Assembly (NCBI RefSeq): GCF_000226095.1
Contig: NC_016472.1
Coordinates: 6,076,001 to 6,140,000 of the forward strand
DNA length: 64,000 bases
Direction: 5' to 3'
Source of the DNA: Thermothelomyces thermophilus ATCC 42464
Lineage: Eukaryota; Ascomycota; Sordariomycetes; Sordariales; Chaetomiaceae
Part shown: positions 1 through 11,147 of the stretch, one piece after another
Position numbering within the stretch: position 1 is the first letter of the stretch
Layout: each line of letters opens with the position of its first letter
The notes under the pieces: model-generated
The model's database searches: none
What the model was told of the DNA's origin: nothing
What the model saw: the letters and a program-made list of their open reading frames with translations, nothing else
Position numbers and translations under genes: made by a program

Positions 1-3000
1 CAACCTCGGCTGCAGCCCTTGCAAAGTAGGCATTGCTTGCTTATTTCCTCAGGTATGCGGTCCGCGTCCCTGGAGCCAATCCGACACTGGGCTGCACCAC
101 ACTCCAAGAAACATTAGACAGGTACTTGCTAACTCGGCCCCATGCCACTGCGTGGGTGCTGTACGGATTACAGACACTACAGAGTACAACAACCAATAAC
201 CCTTTCTTGCGCCAGCCACCAGCCTCCTGGCTCCTGGGACACGAGAGACCCCCGCGTTCCCACGCACATTATGCAAGAGCAACTCAGCCACTCAGCAACC
301 GTTCTCTTCACCACATCCCATTCTTTCCCAAATTGGGCGCTTCGTCTTGCGACACCCTTGAAAGAACTGTCTCCTGAAGCCGCTCACCCAAGCGTCCTTA
401 CGGATTAAGTTGCAGTTGCTCTGAAGCACAAGCGAGACGCCTCTTCCCCCATGCTCCCACTGCCAGACAAAGTCTCCCATTCCTGACATCATGATTACTC
501 TGCTTGCATAGTGCACCCATTGAGCGATGTCTGACTCCAGTTTTGTGCGTCAGCCTTGGGAGCAAGCGGGTCGGCCCGCAGCTCGGGATCTGTGAAGCGT
601 TATGGTCGAGAGACGCGGACTACACGAATTCCACTTGAACCAGACATACTTGAGTAGTATGCAGCTTCCCAAGATTTATGGCCGTAATCGCGCCCTTAGT
701 ATTGAACAATAGAGGAGGTGGCTACGGCTCACATGGCCTTAGTGAGTTGGGCGATTGGTGGGGCGACTTGGGCACAGGAGGTATCGTGAAAGGACGAGAC
801 CGAGACCAACAACACATGGCTGTGCCGCGCCTTGCGGTTGAAAAAATAATTAAATTTATGAAATAAAAAGAAGTAAAAGAAGAAGGAGAAGAAGCATAAA
901 ACGAAGAACAGATCAGATATCCTATACTCAAGTAGTTAGTGCATGTTTTTTGACACGGTGCTGGGGAGCCGGCTCGACGTTATGTGGATGTCATGTCGGT
1001 TCCGGACAGTTGCGGCTTGGCTCAAGAACTATGGTTCGTTGTCACTATCCGAGCTGGCCCCTGGCTCGTTGTTGGGAGGTTCCGGTCCCGGGGGGTTGGA
1101 TGGGATATGGCCAAAGTCAGCCCCCCTCCCTACCCCCTTGCCCTCGGAGAGTTGTGTTCTTATTTGTTGAAAGATGCCATCGGTGTCAGCACTGACAAGC
1201 TCAAGCCACTTGGAGTGTATGTCATTGTTACAAAGAAACGGGTAGTAAGCAAGAAATCTTACCTCCAGACACAACTACCCAAGAGATACAACTACCCAAG
1301 AGATACATGGTACCCACGTCCGCTCACTAGAAGACTGCTGCATGTTTGCTGAAAACATCAGACGAAACCCTGGTCTAACCCCGGAGGAAAAGGCGGCAAG
1401 GGAACGGAACGGTTCGGGCGGCCCCACTGCGAGGTCTTCCGGGTTCTGATGGAAGGCCCGACCCTCAGCTTGCCCGACCAGTTCCTGGCCCGTTCCAACG
1501 AGGAAAAAGGTCGACGACACCGCCGGTGTCTGATAACTCGGTACATGTGTGTGCTAGGCATTCTTGATATCCGAATAGGCCTGTCGCTGTACTTTACCCT
1601 CACTTCAATTCGAAGGGTCGATCACTGTGGGGTGGGTGCTTTGCCAGACTTGGGGAAGGCAAAACGAAGTCGAATCCTGGATCGATACGGAATGCTGCTC
1701 TTTGCCGTATTAATAAGGCCTGGTCGGAGCTTGTCCTTACTCGGTGGCACGATCGTGTTGATGCAGCAGAAGATGAAACAGCAGAAACACCAAACCAAGG
1801 CTGAATGGTCATCCCCGGCAAAGATAACCCGATTTATGCACAACACCCACGCCCACGTGTTCCTGGCCCAGGAAGCTTTGGACAAGCCAACAAAAACAGT
1901 AACCGGTTTGGCAGCAGTTTCCGTAAGATATCGTTGGTCTATGACGATGATTGCAGGTCCAGGAGGCTGATATGGAGGCCCTAATAACGGGTCGATCTTG
2001 CCTGAGCTCCCACTTCAACTTGCAATATGCACGCGAACGGTCCAAGTATCCCGAACTTTTGCTGCCCATCTCTCCACACCGTTAAAGAGTACTTCGTTAT
2101 GCTTGTGTAAGGTCACAGCGACTTCTGTGGAAGAACAAAGCTCGCATTCCTACATATATAAACCGAACGTTTTAAAATAACGTTTCATTTGAATCTTGCA
2201 ACTAGATATTAGCGACGACGGTATTCCGTACACCCCGTAGTGGAGTGCCAAATTGAACCAGACACCCTTGACGTTCATGTATGTACCGTACGGATTACAT
2301 ACAGAGTAGTGCGCGTAATGTAGTGTAAGCGTAACGTACACTACCCTTGCAACAATCCCCTGGCTTTCCGCTACATACACTCCTTAGTGTACACTACCCT
2401 GGACAGCTGCGGAACCATCGTTGTCGAACAGTGGGGGTCTATTGTGACAGCTTCAACGCTGTATGTACCTATGTATGTACAGATTACATTAGAATGGTGT
2501 AGACGGATACTGCGCCTTGAAGCCTAAGCACGGGATGGAAAGCAGAGGAAAACCACCAGGTGGCGGATGATGTAATGAAACGTCCAAAACGCTCCCGTCA
2601 TCGTCGGCTGCAACCGAGCAGGAAAGACCCGGATTACTGTGTAACGATTTCCGTCTTTCCACTCGCTAACGCTTTTCCAACAAACCTCCCGCTATCGGCC
2701 TGTGCTTTACAAGTACTGCCGAGTTCCGAATGGACGCGGGACCTCAAACAACCTGATGTGCCCCCCCAACATAATGTAAAAAAAATATGTATGTACAGTA
2801 GTTCACACCCGCCTTATCCGCACCGGTCCATCGGCGTCGAGGTCTCGGGCCTCCTCAACCACTGCAGGTGATCATGCAAGCTCGGCCCCTCAATGGTGGA
2901 TGCTGAGAGTGCGCTCCTGTGCGTCACCTTTGCTTCGTCGCCTTTCTTTGCCGACGAGGGTTGCAGATCCCCATCGCACCAGACCTGAACTCCGTGGCCA

Positions 3001-4251
3001 AGAAACGGGTCCATTGGAGCTTTGGCCAGCTGTTTCTTCCACCATCACGCGCCCGTCGAAAAGGTCTCATTGTCGAATCCCGCAGGCCCCCGATAGTGTT
3101 CTCGTCGCTGCGTGCCGACGCGGCCGACGTTGCTTTTACACCAGAACCTCCCTTCTTGCCGGCGTCGTCGCCGCAGAATCGACAGTGTGCTTAGCCGTCC
3201 CATAAATCGGTATCCCTGCTGGGCAGGTTCTGGGATTGGCTGTTGGAAGAAACGACCTGCGACCTTGGAAGAATTGTGGCCTGTTACTGTTGAGGATGGG
3301 TTGGGCCTGTGGGTTGGGCGCCGTATGCTTGCTGGAAGGTGCCAGATTTTCGAACTCTTTAGAAAAGCGCCAATGACTGCATGTAGTGCACTACTTAGGA
3401 TGATGGCAAGAGCTACAAACTGGTTCGAAAAAATTGGGTTGAACTGTCCATATCCATATCCCTCTTTCCTCGCAGCAATCTTGCTGGGGGTATTGGCGTG
3501 CTGAACCCGCCTCTGGACCCTGCTCCGTGTGTTGCCGTTCCCGTGCGCCTTCGACGTGCCGAAAAGGGGATCGTACCCTTTTTTCGCAAGAGCGACCTCC
3601 ACGTCAGGCAGATCGACCCACGTCCCCGTCCTTTGCGGCCGGGCCTAAGAACCTCCATCTCCCCGGTCCTTTCCTTCTGCCAACCCTCCACTCCTGGCTC
3701 GCGACTAAAAAAAACCGCCCGCGCATTGAGCTGCGTGCCGAAGTTCCTGCCTTCCCCCTTTTCCCTTCCTTTTGGGGTCCTCTTGTCAATCTGTTCCGCC
3801 TGGATCTGTCTGGGTCCATTTGTTGAGCAAAAAGGGCAGTCCTGACTTGCGGTAAGTGCGACTTGAAAACCACGCACGTTGGGGAGCACTGGGAAAGCCC
3901 CGAATAATTATTTTTTTTCTCTCCCCCCCTGCTTTGCTGGTGCGCCACACTCGCGGCCGGCCAAACTCTCATCAACTTTCGCGCGCCTCAGCTCCCTCCC
4001 CCCCTTTTCCCAAAGCTCGGTGATCTCGGACCGCGCCGCAGAACCAGCAAGCGATTGTGCCCGACACATGCCGCTGCCGCGTCGCCTCAGCGCACCGCCC
4101 ACTGCGTGCATTGCATCTTGCGTGTGCTAACATCATCGGCTGCAGAGCCAGCTGTCGAGCCGGAATCCTCCACGCCTATTCCAACACACAGCGCTATCCA
4201 TAATCGTTGCGGCTTTCCGGTCTGCACGCCTCAAGACAGATACTCGTCATC
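1..4251. other. Gene-poor left flank
   Basis: No reading frame here has the codon regularity, domain motif or splice structure of a real gene. The open frames overlap on both strands and look like chance. The motif GTACGGATTACA occurs at 161 and 2288 and a variant at 2477; the same motif recurs between genes elsewhere in the window. From about 3640 to 4250 the plus strand is pyrimidine-rich (C and T runs), as is usual for the promoter and leader of a filamentous-fungus gene, and fits the gene that starts at 4252. Confidence 0.5.
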
Positions 4252-6085
4252 ATGTCGGGATACTACGAGCCCTCGCAATGGCCCTCCTCGGGCCAGTCCG
4301 GCTGGGACCACCAGACCCCGCCGCCTGCTCGTTCGGGTTTGTCCCCCCATTAGACGCGTCGGGTAACCTAGTCCAGGCTGACATGGTTCCGGCGAACAGG
4401 TGCTAGCTCCGCCGTCCCTCGCGAAGAGCCGACCGCCTTCGCCTACCAACTCGAGGGTATGTGATTGCACACTGCGCTTTTGATCCATAGTCAGCCGCTG
4501 CCGCCCTGGCCGACGCAGCCGTCACGACACGCAAAGATGGAATCGGCCAGTGGCAGGCAGGCGCCGAGAATGCTGTGTCATTTTATTAGAGAGGAAGCAC
4601 GGCGCGCTGACTGACGGACTGATATTCAGAGGTCGACCGAGCCATCGACAACCTCGTAAAAAGCGGAAAGATGTTTGGAGGTCCCGGGGCCCGTCGTGAG
4701 TCCCTACCCTATCCTGGTCCTATCAGAATGTACCCAGCTTTTGGTAAGTATGCCCGGGACTGGCCGGGCCGCCATCGACGAGCCCGACCGACTGACCTTT
4801 TGACCCTTTAACGCTAGAAGGACGCCCGCCTGCCGCCCCCGGTTCCCGTCCCCATTCCATGGCCGATTTTGGTGACGCCCGCGGCCCGCACCCGGGCGCG
4901 AACTTGCAGAACTTCTACGCCTCTCAGCGGCACCAGCCCTCGCGCGGCTCGAACGAGGCGGAACAGATGATTCAGGCCAAGAGGAGAATGGCGGCCGCCC
5001 AGCGGGAGCGCGACCTGCGGAATTACCATCAAGAGCAGCAATACAACCGAAGTAGGCCGCCCTCTTCTGTATAGCATCAGTCTTCCTACCAGAGAAAACA
5101 AAAATCATAGAGCTGCTTCCGGCCCTTCCCGGAGGTCAAAGCGCTTCTTTTTTCCAACCGATGTTGCACCACAAGTGCGGTTCGACGCCCAATGGTCCTG
5201 TGCTCTCTGAATTGTAAAGATGGACACTCACTGGCGGAAATATCTATTACTGGTTGCTGGGCTACGAGAAGACAAGAACGTCAAAGGAATCTAGGCTAAC
5301 GTTGAGTTCTCTTCATAGCCGTTCTTGCCGATATGTCGTACGGTGGCAATAAGCCGGATCGCACCATGAGCCCGGGTAGCTTGTCCGAGGAGGATCGCCG
5401 CAAGCTCATCGCTCAGCAGCGTAGCGCCTTGTACGGAGAGGGCCCGTATCCCGAGGGCGCCGGCTACGTTGATGAAACGGGCACTCCGCGGCCCGGTCTC
5501 CCTGGACCCCAGGTTGGGCCGGCCGGTCTGCGCGGACACTCCCCGCTGGCTTACGAATACGGACGCGCCCCCCCCGTCCACCCTGACGCGGGCGCTCAAG
5601 TTGCTGCTGAAGGCGGCCAGGGGTCGCAGTCCGCTGGAACCAACGAGCAAGCCCGAGCTAACAGCAACTCCAGCCCTCAGTCCAACCCCGGAGGCAAGGG
5701 CGTGTTTGATACGACGGTGGCCCAGCAGTCGAACCGCACCAGCGTCTCGTCCCCGGGAGGGTCTCCGCCCCGCCAGGGCGCTCCGGGCAGCAAGCCTTCC
5801 CAGAGCTCGGTTGCTCCTATCGGCACCCGGCCCTCCGTTTCTGGCGCCCCGGCGAATCCTGCCCTGAACAAACGGTCCACCACGCCGCTGGCGTCCCCGC
5901 TTAGCCAGGGTTACAACGCATCTGGCAACGAGGAGAGCGGTCCTTCGGGCAGCGCCGCCCCCCCTAACACGTCGGCGCCGGCGACTGAGGGTGCCAATGT
6001 TGGTCTGTCCGGCTGGGGTGCCCGCCCCAACGGCTGGGGTAGCAAGCCTGGTCTCGGCGGTGTTCAGGCGAGTGTCTGGGGCTGA
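4252..6085 (+). CDS. Conserved-looking hypothetical protein, five exons
   Basis: I do not recognise this protein. A five-exon model keeps frame throughout: 4252-4336, 4400-4456, 4630-4743, 4818-5051 and 5319-6085, giving 418 residues. Donors are gtatgt, gtaagt and gtaggc, with one weaker gtttgt at the first intron. The start MSGYYEPSQW is the first ATG of the chain and follows a pyrimidine-rich leader. The N-terminal third holds short ordered-looking blocks: VDRAIDNLVKSGKMFGG, an Arg/Gln-rich stretch near residues 125-160 (QAKRRMAAAQRERDLRNYHQ) that could form a basic helix, then MSYGGNKPDRT and LSEEDRRKLIAQQRSALYG. The rest is Gly/Ser/Pro/Asn-rich and probably disordered, ending in Trp-Gly repeats (GWGARPNGWGSKPG, SVWG). 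There is no signal peptide or membrane segment. The Trp-Gly tail could bind a partner, but this is only a guess. Gene structure is well supported; function is unknown. Confidence 0.8.
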
Positions 6086-7755
6086 AATTTCATTTGGTTT
6101 GTCACCTGCACCGGCAACACACAGGGTAGCGTTTCGGATATGGAGTCCTAGGAGTCTCGTTTATCAGGATGGCGCGGGTTGAGCAAGGTTGCACGGACAT
6201 CAACAGGGTGGCGTGGTTAAAAGCAAGAAATGGTGTTGGTTGTTTTTTTTTTTTTCCTTGATTCGGGCAAAGGGCTGGCATACTTTGTTGGGATCGGCAC
6301 GGCGGGAGTAGGCAGGCGCCTGAGCCTTGATCATTCATGCTTGCTTGCGCACACAAGAGATGGAATTTTGGGAAAACTGCGGAAGGGAGGAATGGGCATT
6401 ACGGGGCAGTGGGATTGTCGCGGTTGGCTTGGTTTTGCAGTGCATTGGCGTTGGTCGGTCTTGGGCGCCTAGCCAGTCTTTGACTGCCTGGAACATGGGC
6501 ATGGAGCGTCTTCCCCGGGGACCACCACGACATGGCAAGCGACAACAACAACACGTTTAAGTTTTCCGGACATGGACGGTAGTCCACTGCGTGTTGGCAT
6601 TCACCTACCCTTGTTTTGCCTGGGCTGCGAGGAAGCAACAAGACTGAAGGGGAGGCGCTTGTCAAGACGACTGATCAACCAGCAAGGCCAGGAACCAAGC
6701 TCACAGCCTACGTCTCCATGGGCTTTCTTTCGGCTGCGTTGATATATAGGGAACAATCACGGGATGGGACGGCGTCAAAACCCCTTGTTTTGGCACAATT
6801 TGGCGAAGACGGAACGGAGCAGGTTATTACGGAGCGGAGTGGCGGTTGGACGGGCTTTCACCACAATGAGGGAAGGGATTGGGCGAGCTTGCGCAATTTC
6901 TCATCTGGGAAGAGGGGGTGTTGGGAGACACATTTTCCATTTTGAACCGGGAGAGGGTGGATGGTTGGCGGGATTCTCTGGGGTTATTGTTTGGCGTTTG
7001 CGTTTCTCTATTTCCGACACTACACTGCATGCAAGATCCCTCGTTGACACTTCACACCATCTATACACTCTTACCTAGTGGCTCTACCCGTGGGTTATTA
7101 CCCTTAATATACATCTCGTCGTCCCTTAGGCTATTTTGTTCCAGATAACCTTGCCCTGGTGATGCCAAGGTGCCAATTCGGAGCAGTCTGCCTTCTAGAC
7201 CTAGGCGTCGAGCAAACCTTCCCCCTTGTCAGGATAGTTGCTCGTTGTCTAGGAACCTCAAGGAGGGGTGGTGCAAGGTTTGAATGGCCGGATAGAGGAG
7301 AATCTTGAGGGTGACCAGGCGGTCCCGGCGGAGTACCTATGGATTCAACAAGGGGGAAAGGACGACGACGTGGTGGTTGAAAACGAGAGGAGGGATTGAG
7401 TGAGCGAGAAGGGTACGGAGTCGGAGTCGTATGGGGTTTGGGAATCAGAACACGAGAGAGGCTGGAAGATTTGGCAACGAATTATATATTGGATTCTTCA
7501 TTCTTATTACATTGGTATCTTAGACTTCTTCTCTTCTTTTTTTTTATTTTATTTTATCTCTTGTTTCAAGCCCTCCCTCTTCTTCCTCTTCTCTTTCCAC
7601 CTGATGGCCAATATAGCGCCGGCAGTGCGGTGTCCGTTGGTTGATCGGATTCTCTAGCAAGCACATGTACCATGTAGGCATGTACATGGTCGTGTGTACA
7701 CCACCCCCCCCCCCCCTTTTTCTTTTTTCTTTTTCTTTTCTTTTTTTTCCGGATC
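6086..7755. other. Intergenic region between convergent genes
   Basis: This stretch lies between the ends of two converging genes and should hold both 3' UTRs. It has a T run at about 6242-6256 and a C-then-T tract at about 7703-7748 just beyond the stop of the minus-strand lectin gene. No credible gene was found. Confidence 0.4.
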
Positions 7756-8858
7756 TCACTCGATATAGGTCAGCGTGCCGTTGTTGTTGCTTATCCTCTC
7801 GTCCAGGATGATGGAGCTCCCGATCCAGCGGCCGTCGCGGAGCAGCTCGCCGTCGAGCCGGCTGCCGCCGTCGGAGAGCCGGAGGTTGCGCGCCGAGGAG
7901 GCAAGGGTGCTGCTGTTATTGTTGTTGTTGTTGTTGCCCTCGTTGCTGCCGCGGCCGGGAACCTGGAGGACCTGGCCGGGGTAGATGAGGTCCGGGTTGG
8001 CGATGTTGTTGAGGCGCGCAATCTCCTCGAACGAGGTCCCGAAGCGGGCGGCGATCTGGCGGAGGGTGTCGCCGGGCTGGACCGTGACGGTCGACTGGGC
8101 GCCGCTGTTGCTGTTATTGTTGTTGTTGTTGTTGTGCCTCGAGACCCAGCGGAAGCTGCCCTGGTCGTTCTCGATGATCTTGGCCAGGCTGATGCTGCTG
8201 GCCTGGTACGAGCCGTCGAGGCGCTGGCAGGAGGCGTGCAGCAGGTACTCGCCGTGGGCGTCGAGGCGGATGTCGCGCGAGGAGCCGCTGAAGCCGCCGG
8301 CGTAGCTGATGCCGCGGTCGGCGCGGCGCTCGTCGTGGTGCTGCGGGCGGTGGTGCTTCTCTTCCTCCTTGCGCCTCCGCTCCTCCTCCTCCCTCCGCTT
8401 GCGCTCCTCCTCTTCCTTCTTCTTCTTCTCCTTCTCCTCGTCCCGGTGTTCCTTCCAATCCGACACTCCGTCTTGGATCTTGTGCCCGGCAATGGCACCG
8501 GCAATAGCACCGATCACGGCTTGCGACCAGTTAGGCCTGTGTCCATACAACAATATTACCGAGGAAGAAGAAAAGGGAAGACTGGGTAACACGTACTGCT
8601 CGTCTTGCTGTGGCCCGTCAGCTTGCCGCCGATCTTGTTACCGCCCACGGCGCCGGCAATACCGCCACCCACGGCGCCCAGAAAGCCGCGCTCGCCATCC
8701 TGGCCGTCCTCCTGGGGCGCGTTATAAGACTCGCGGCCGGGCTGCCCCTGCGGGGGGTATTGCTGCTGCTGCTGAGCGCTGGCATAGTAGGAGGCCGCCT
8801 CTCCCTGGCCGTACCCCTGAGGGTGGTTGTTGCCGCCGTGGATGTTGTGGAAAGTCAT
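7756..8858 (-). CDS. CVNH-LysM lectin (cyanovirin-N homology domain with inserted LysM)
   Basis: This is a 348-residue protein from two exons (8858-8593 and 8536-7756). The first 90 residues are Gln/Gly-rich, with two glycine-zipper-like stretches ([13 protein letters not shown] and [15 protein letters not shown]). A Glu/Lys/Arg-rich helix follows at about 118-152, probably a coiled coil. A first CVNH half lies at about 165-220 ([20 protein letters not shown]) and a LysM at about 240-285 ([20 protein letters not shown], then YPGQVLQVP). The second CVNH half closes the protein at about 300-348 ([16 protein letters not shown]). Asn-rich linkers flank the LysM. This is the architecture of the CVNH-LysM class known from Magnaporthe, where LysM (binding chitin oligomers) is placed between the two CVNH repeats (binding mannose-type glycans). 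No signal peptide is seen, so it is probably cytosolic or unconventionally exported. The intron donor (gtgtta) is weak but is the only one that keeps frame. A TATA box lies about 150 nt upstream. Confidence 0.88.
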
Positions 8859-9006
8859 GGTGGATGATGTGTTGACGATGTTATTATTGGTGCACCGTCT
8901 GAGAGCGAGTTGCCTTTGGAGGATGGAAGAAGGGGGGTTGTTCTTGTTCGCGTTGTTGGAGACCAAGGGACTGCTGAGTGGACATGGCCATGTCGGCCCG
9001 CCTCCC

Positions 9007-9018
9007 TTTATATACTCC
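9007..9018 (-). promoter_or_regulatory. TATA box of the CVNH-LysM gene
   Basis: Read on the minus strand this is GGAGTATATAAA, a near-consensus TATA box, about 150 nt upstream of the lectin gene's ATG. Strong TATA boxes are uncommon in front of housekeeping fungal genes and suggest inducible expression; that last point is inference. Confidence 0.5.
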
Positions 9019-9240
9019 TAAACGGGCTCCATCTGAGAGAGACCGTCGTGGCTCTGCTTCTTGGGCTTCTTCAGAACCCCCCCCCCCTCCCTTTCGTGTG
9101 GATGTAGGCGCCCAAACTGCTAGCACACTGCGCACCCCGCATCCCGCTGGGCATCGCCGCAGCTCGGGTCGGGCAACGACCTCTCGGGTCCCACTCTCGG
9201 CCCACTTTGGCAGATCCAAGCCACCCTGGGCAGACCCTTT

Positions 9241-9269
9241 GTGCTTGGTTGTGCTTGGTTGTGCTTGGG
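9241..9269. repeat. Three tandem copies of a 10-mer
   Basis: The decamer GTGCTTGGTT is repeated almost perfectly three times in promoter-side intergenic DNA. Confidence 0.8.
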
Positions 9270-10402
9270 ATGGGCCAGCGACGGTGGATACTGAGACGGG
9301 TCTTGCGGCTGGACTTGGGACGACCCAAGAGTCTTGGCTTCCGCGTTATCCGCCGCCGTGCCGTCGGCTGCCTGTATGCGTACGTCCGTACTTCGCAATG
9401 CCATGGGCGATGTATACATAGTACGGCACAGAAAGCCGCAGATGGAAGAGGGGCCCTAAGAAGGGGGGAACCATCTGGAGCTTTCCCCGTAAGGAGAAGC
9501 TCCTCCGTACCTCTCCACTGTCGCGGAGGTTTCTGCCGAGCGTCTCGGCTGCCATTTGTTTGGGTGGTCGAGTGTCGAGTTGGCCGGCACTGGGATGTCC
9601 CCTACAAAGTGGGACTCACCGCCGTTTCCACCGCGTAAGCCACCCGAGTCGCGCGACTCTGTACGCGATTACGGAGTAATGCACCTACTACTCCGTATGG
9701 TGTGTACATACATTCAGCCCGGCCAGGGTCGTGCAGGGTCCGCAGCAGAGATGATGTGTCCCGCTGCTCAAGGGGCCGGGTGGCAAACATGGGAGATCGG
9801 AGAATAAAGGCGGACTGCATATAGTGTACTCCGTAAACGAGGGGGGAAAGGGAACAGCGAAATCGAGGCAGAGCAGTCCAAAACGACCCACTCAATCATG
9901 GATCAAAAAACCAGCCGACAAGTACAAAGCAGAATCTCTGAGTCTCAAGAAATCCAAAGTCAAATTATTTAATTGAGTTGATGAGGGAGCAAGGCCGGGG
10001 CAACTTGCCGCTTCGCAAGTGCGAGTCAGCCTCTGGTGAACCATAAAAGGGGCGCTCTACCGGTGAGAGACCGTCTCACTTGAAGCTTCGTTTCAACTCT
10101 TTTGCCGTCCTTGCCCGCATCGTTCTGGAAGACGGCGAGCGAACTTGACACCTGTGGCGGCTACTGTCAAAGCTGCAACATCGGATCGGGACTTGCGGGG
10201 CTCCAAATCGGAGCTCCGGAGACGGCCGCTGCGATGGCCCCACATCTGCTGTGCCCGGACCCACTCGGTCGGCAATCGGTCAGCCGAAGCAAGCGCAACC
10301 ACAGCAGTTAAGGCCGGCGAGGTGAGGTGATCAGGAATTGGGGTCGCACAACGAAGTGTCGGGAAGTACCTCTGGTTTGACTACGTCTGAATTTCTTTTT
10401 TT

Positions 10403-10428
10403 GTCTTTTTGTCTTTTTGTCTTTTTTT
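10403..10428. repeat. Three tandem copies of GTCTTTTT
   Basis: A short octamer microsatellite inside a T-rich tract between genes. Confidence 0.8.
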
Positions 10429-11147
10429 CGTCTCGATTGTTGCCGGTTGGGCAGATGAGGGACGGGAGCTAGCACATACAAACACAGCTTCTTCTCCCAG
10501 ACCTCCGCACCGCTGGCGCTCGCTCGCCCACCAATCCTAGCCCAGGAGCCAACTCTTCCGGAGCTGACGGCCAATAAGTGATTTGCTTGAAAGACACTTA
10601 AGAAAACAGGAGGCGCGCACCGCCTGACACCCAACACACTACCCGTTCCAGTGCTTTATGCCTTGGTTTTGCCCCCCCCCCCCTTTTTTTTTCCCTTTTC
10701 CTCCCCTCCTTCTTTCCCAGGGAACATCTGACAGCACACAGCCCGTGCGGCTTCAGGCCTGTTTAGATGGATACGATGCCCGCGACCTTGGTACGGGTCG
10801 AGCTGGCAGGAACTCTACTTCTTTTTGATGACGGCGGCACAGTCGCATCAGCGGTTTGAGAAGCCGCGCCGAATCTCAGGAATACCGCTCATCCAGGCTT
10901 CAGGGACAACACCAAGTAGGGGGAGGGTTCAGCTCATTCCGTCAACTAGCAAGGCTCTTTCGTAAACATCTCTCGTATGCTCAGGTAGGTAGGAAAATGC
11001 GCACTCGAATCGCGGAAGAAAAGAGGAGGCACACTCCCGAGATCTCGACATACACACTTACACATACACAGAGGGAGAAAGAGATGTGTGTGAGAGAAGA
11101 GCAGAAAAAAAAAAAAGAGGACACACACACACTCTCTCTCCGCTCAA

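Larger units (their letters stand above)
8859..11147. other. Intergenic region
   Basis: This is promoter DNA of the minus-strand lectin gene and the region beyond the end of the next minus-strand gene. It contains an inverted pair TACGGAGTA (9670-9678) and TACTCCGTA (9689-9697) separated by 10 nt, a C-then-T tract near 10672-10695 and purine-rich DNA at 11080-11120. No supported gene. Confidence 0.4.

Noticed and set aside
1449-1970. 173-residue frame in the left flank
   Set aside because: No domain, no codon regularity, and overlapping open frames on the other strand; likely chance.
7791-8510. Arg/Thr/Ser-rich frame overlapping the lectin gene
   Set aside because: Shifted-frame shadow of the coiled-coil and Asn-rich codons of the lectin.
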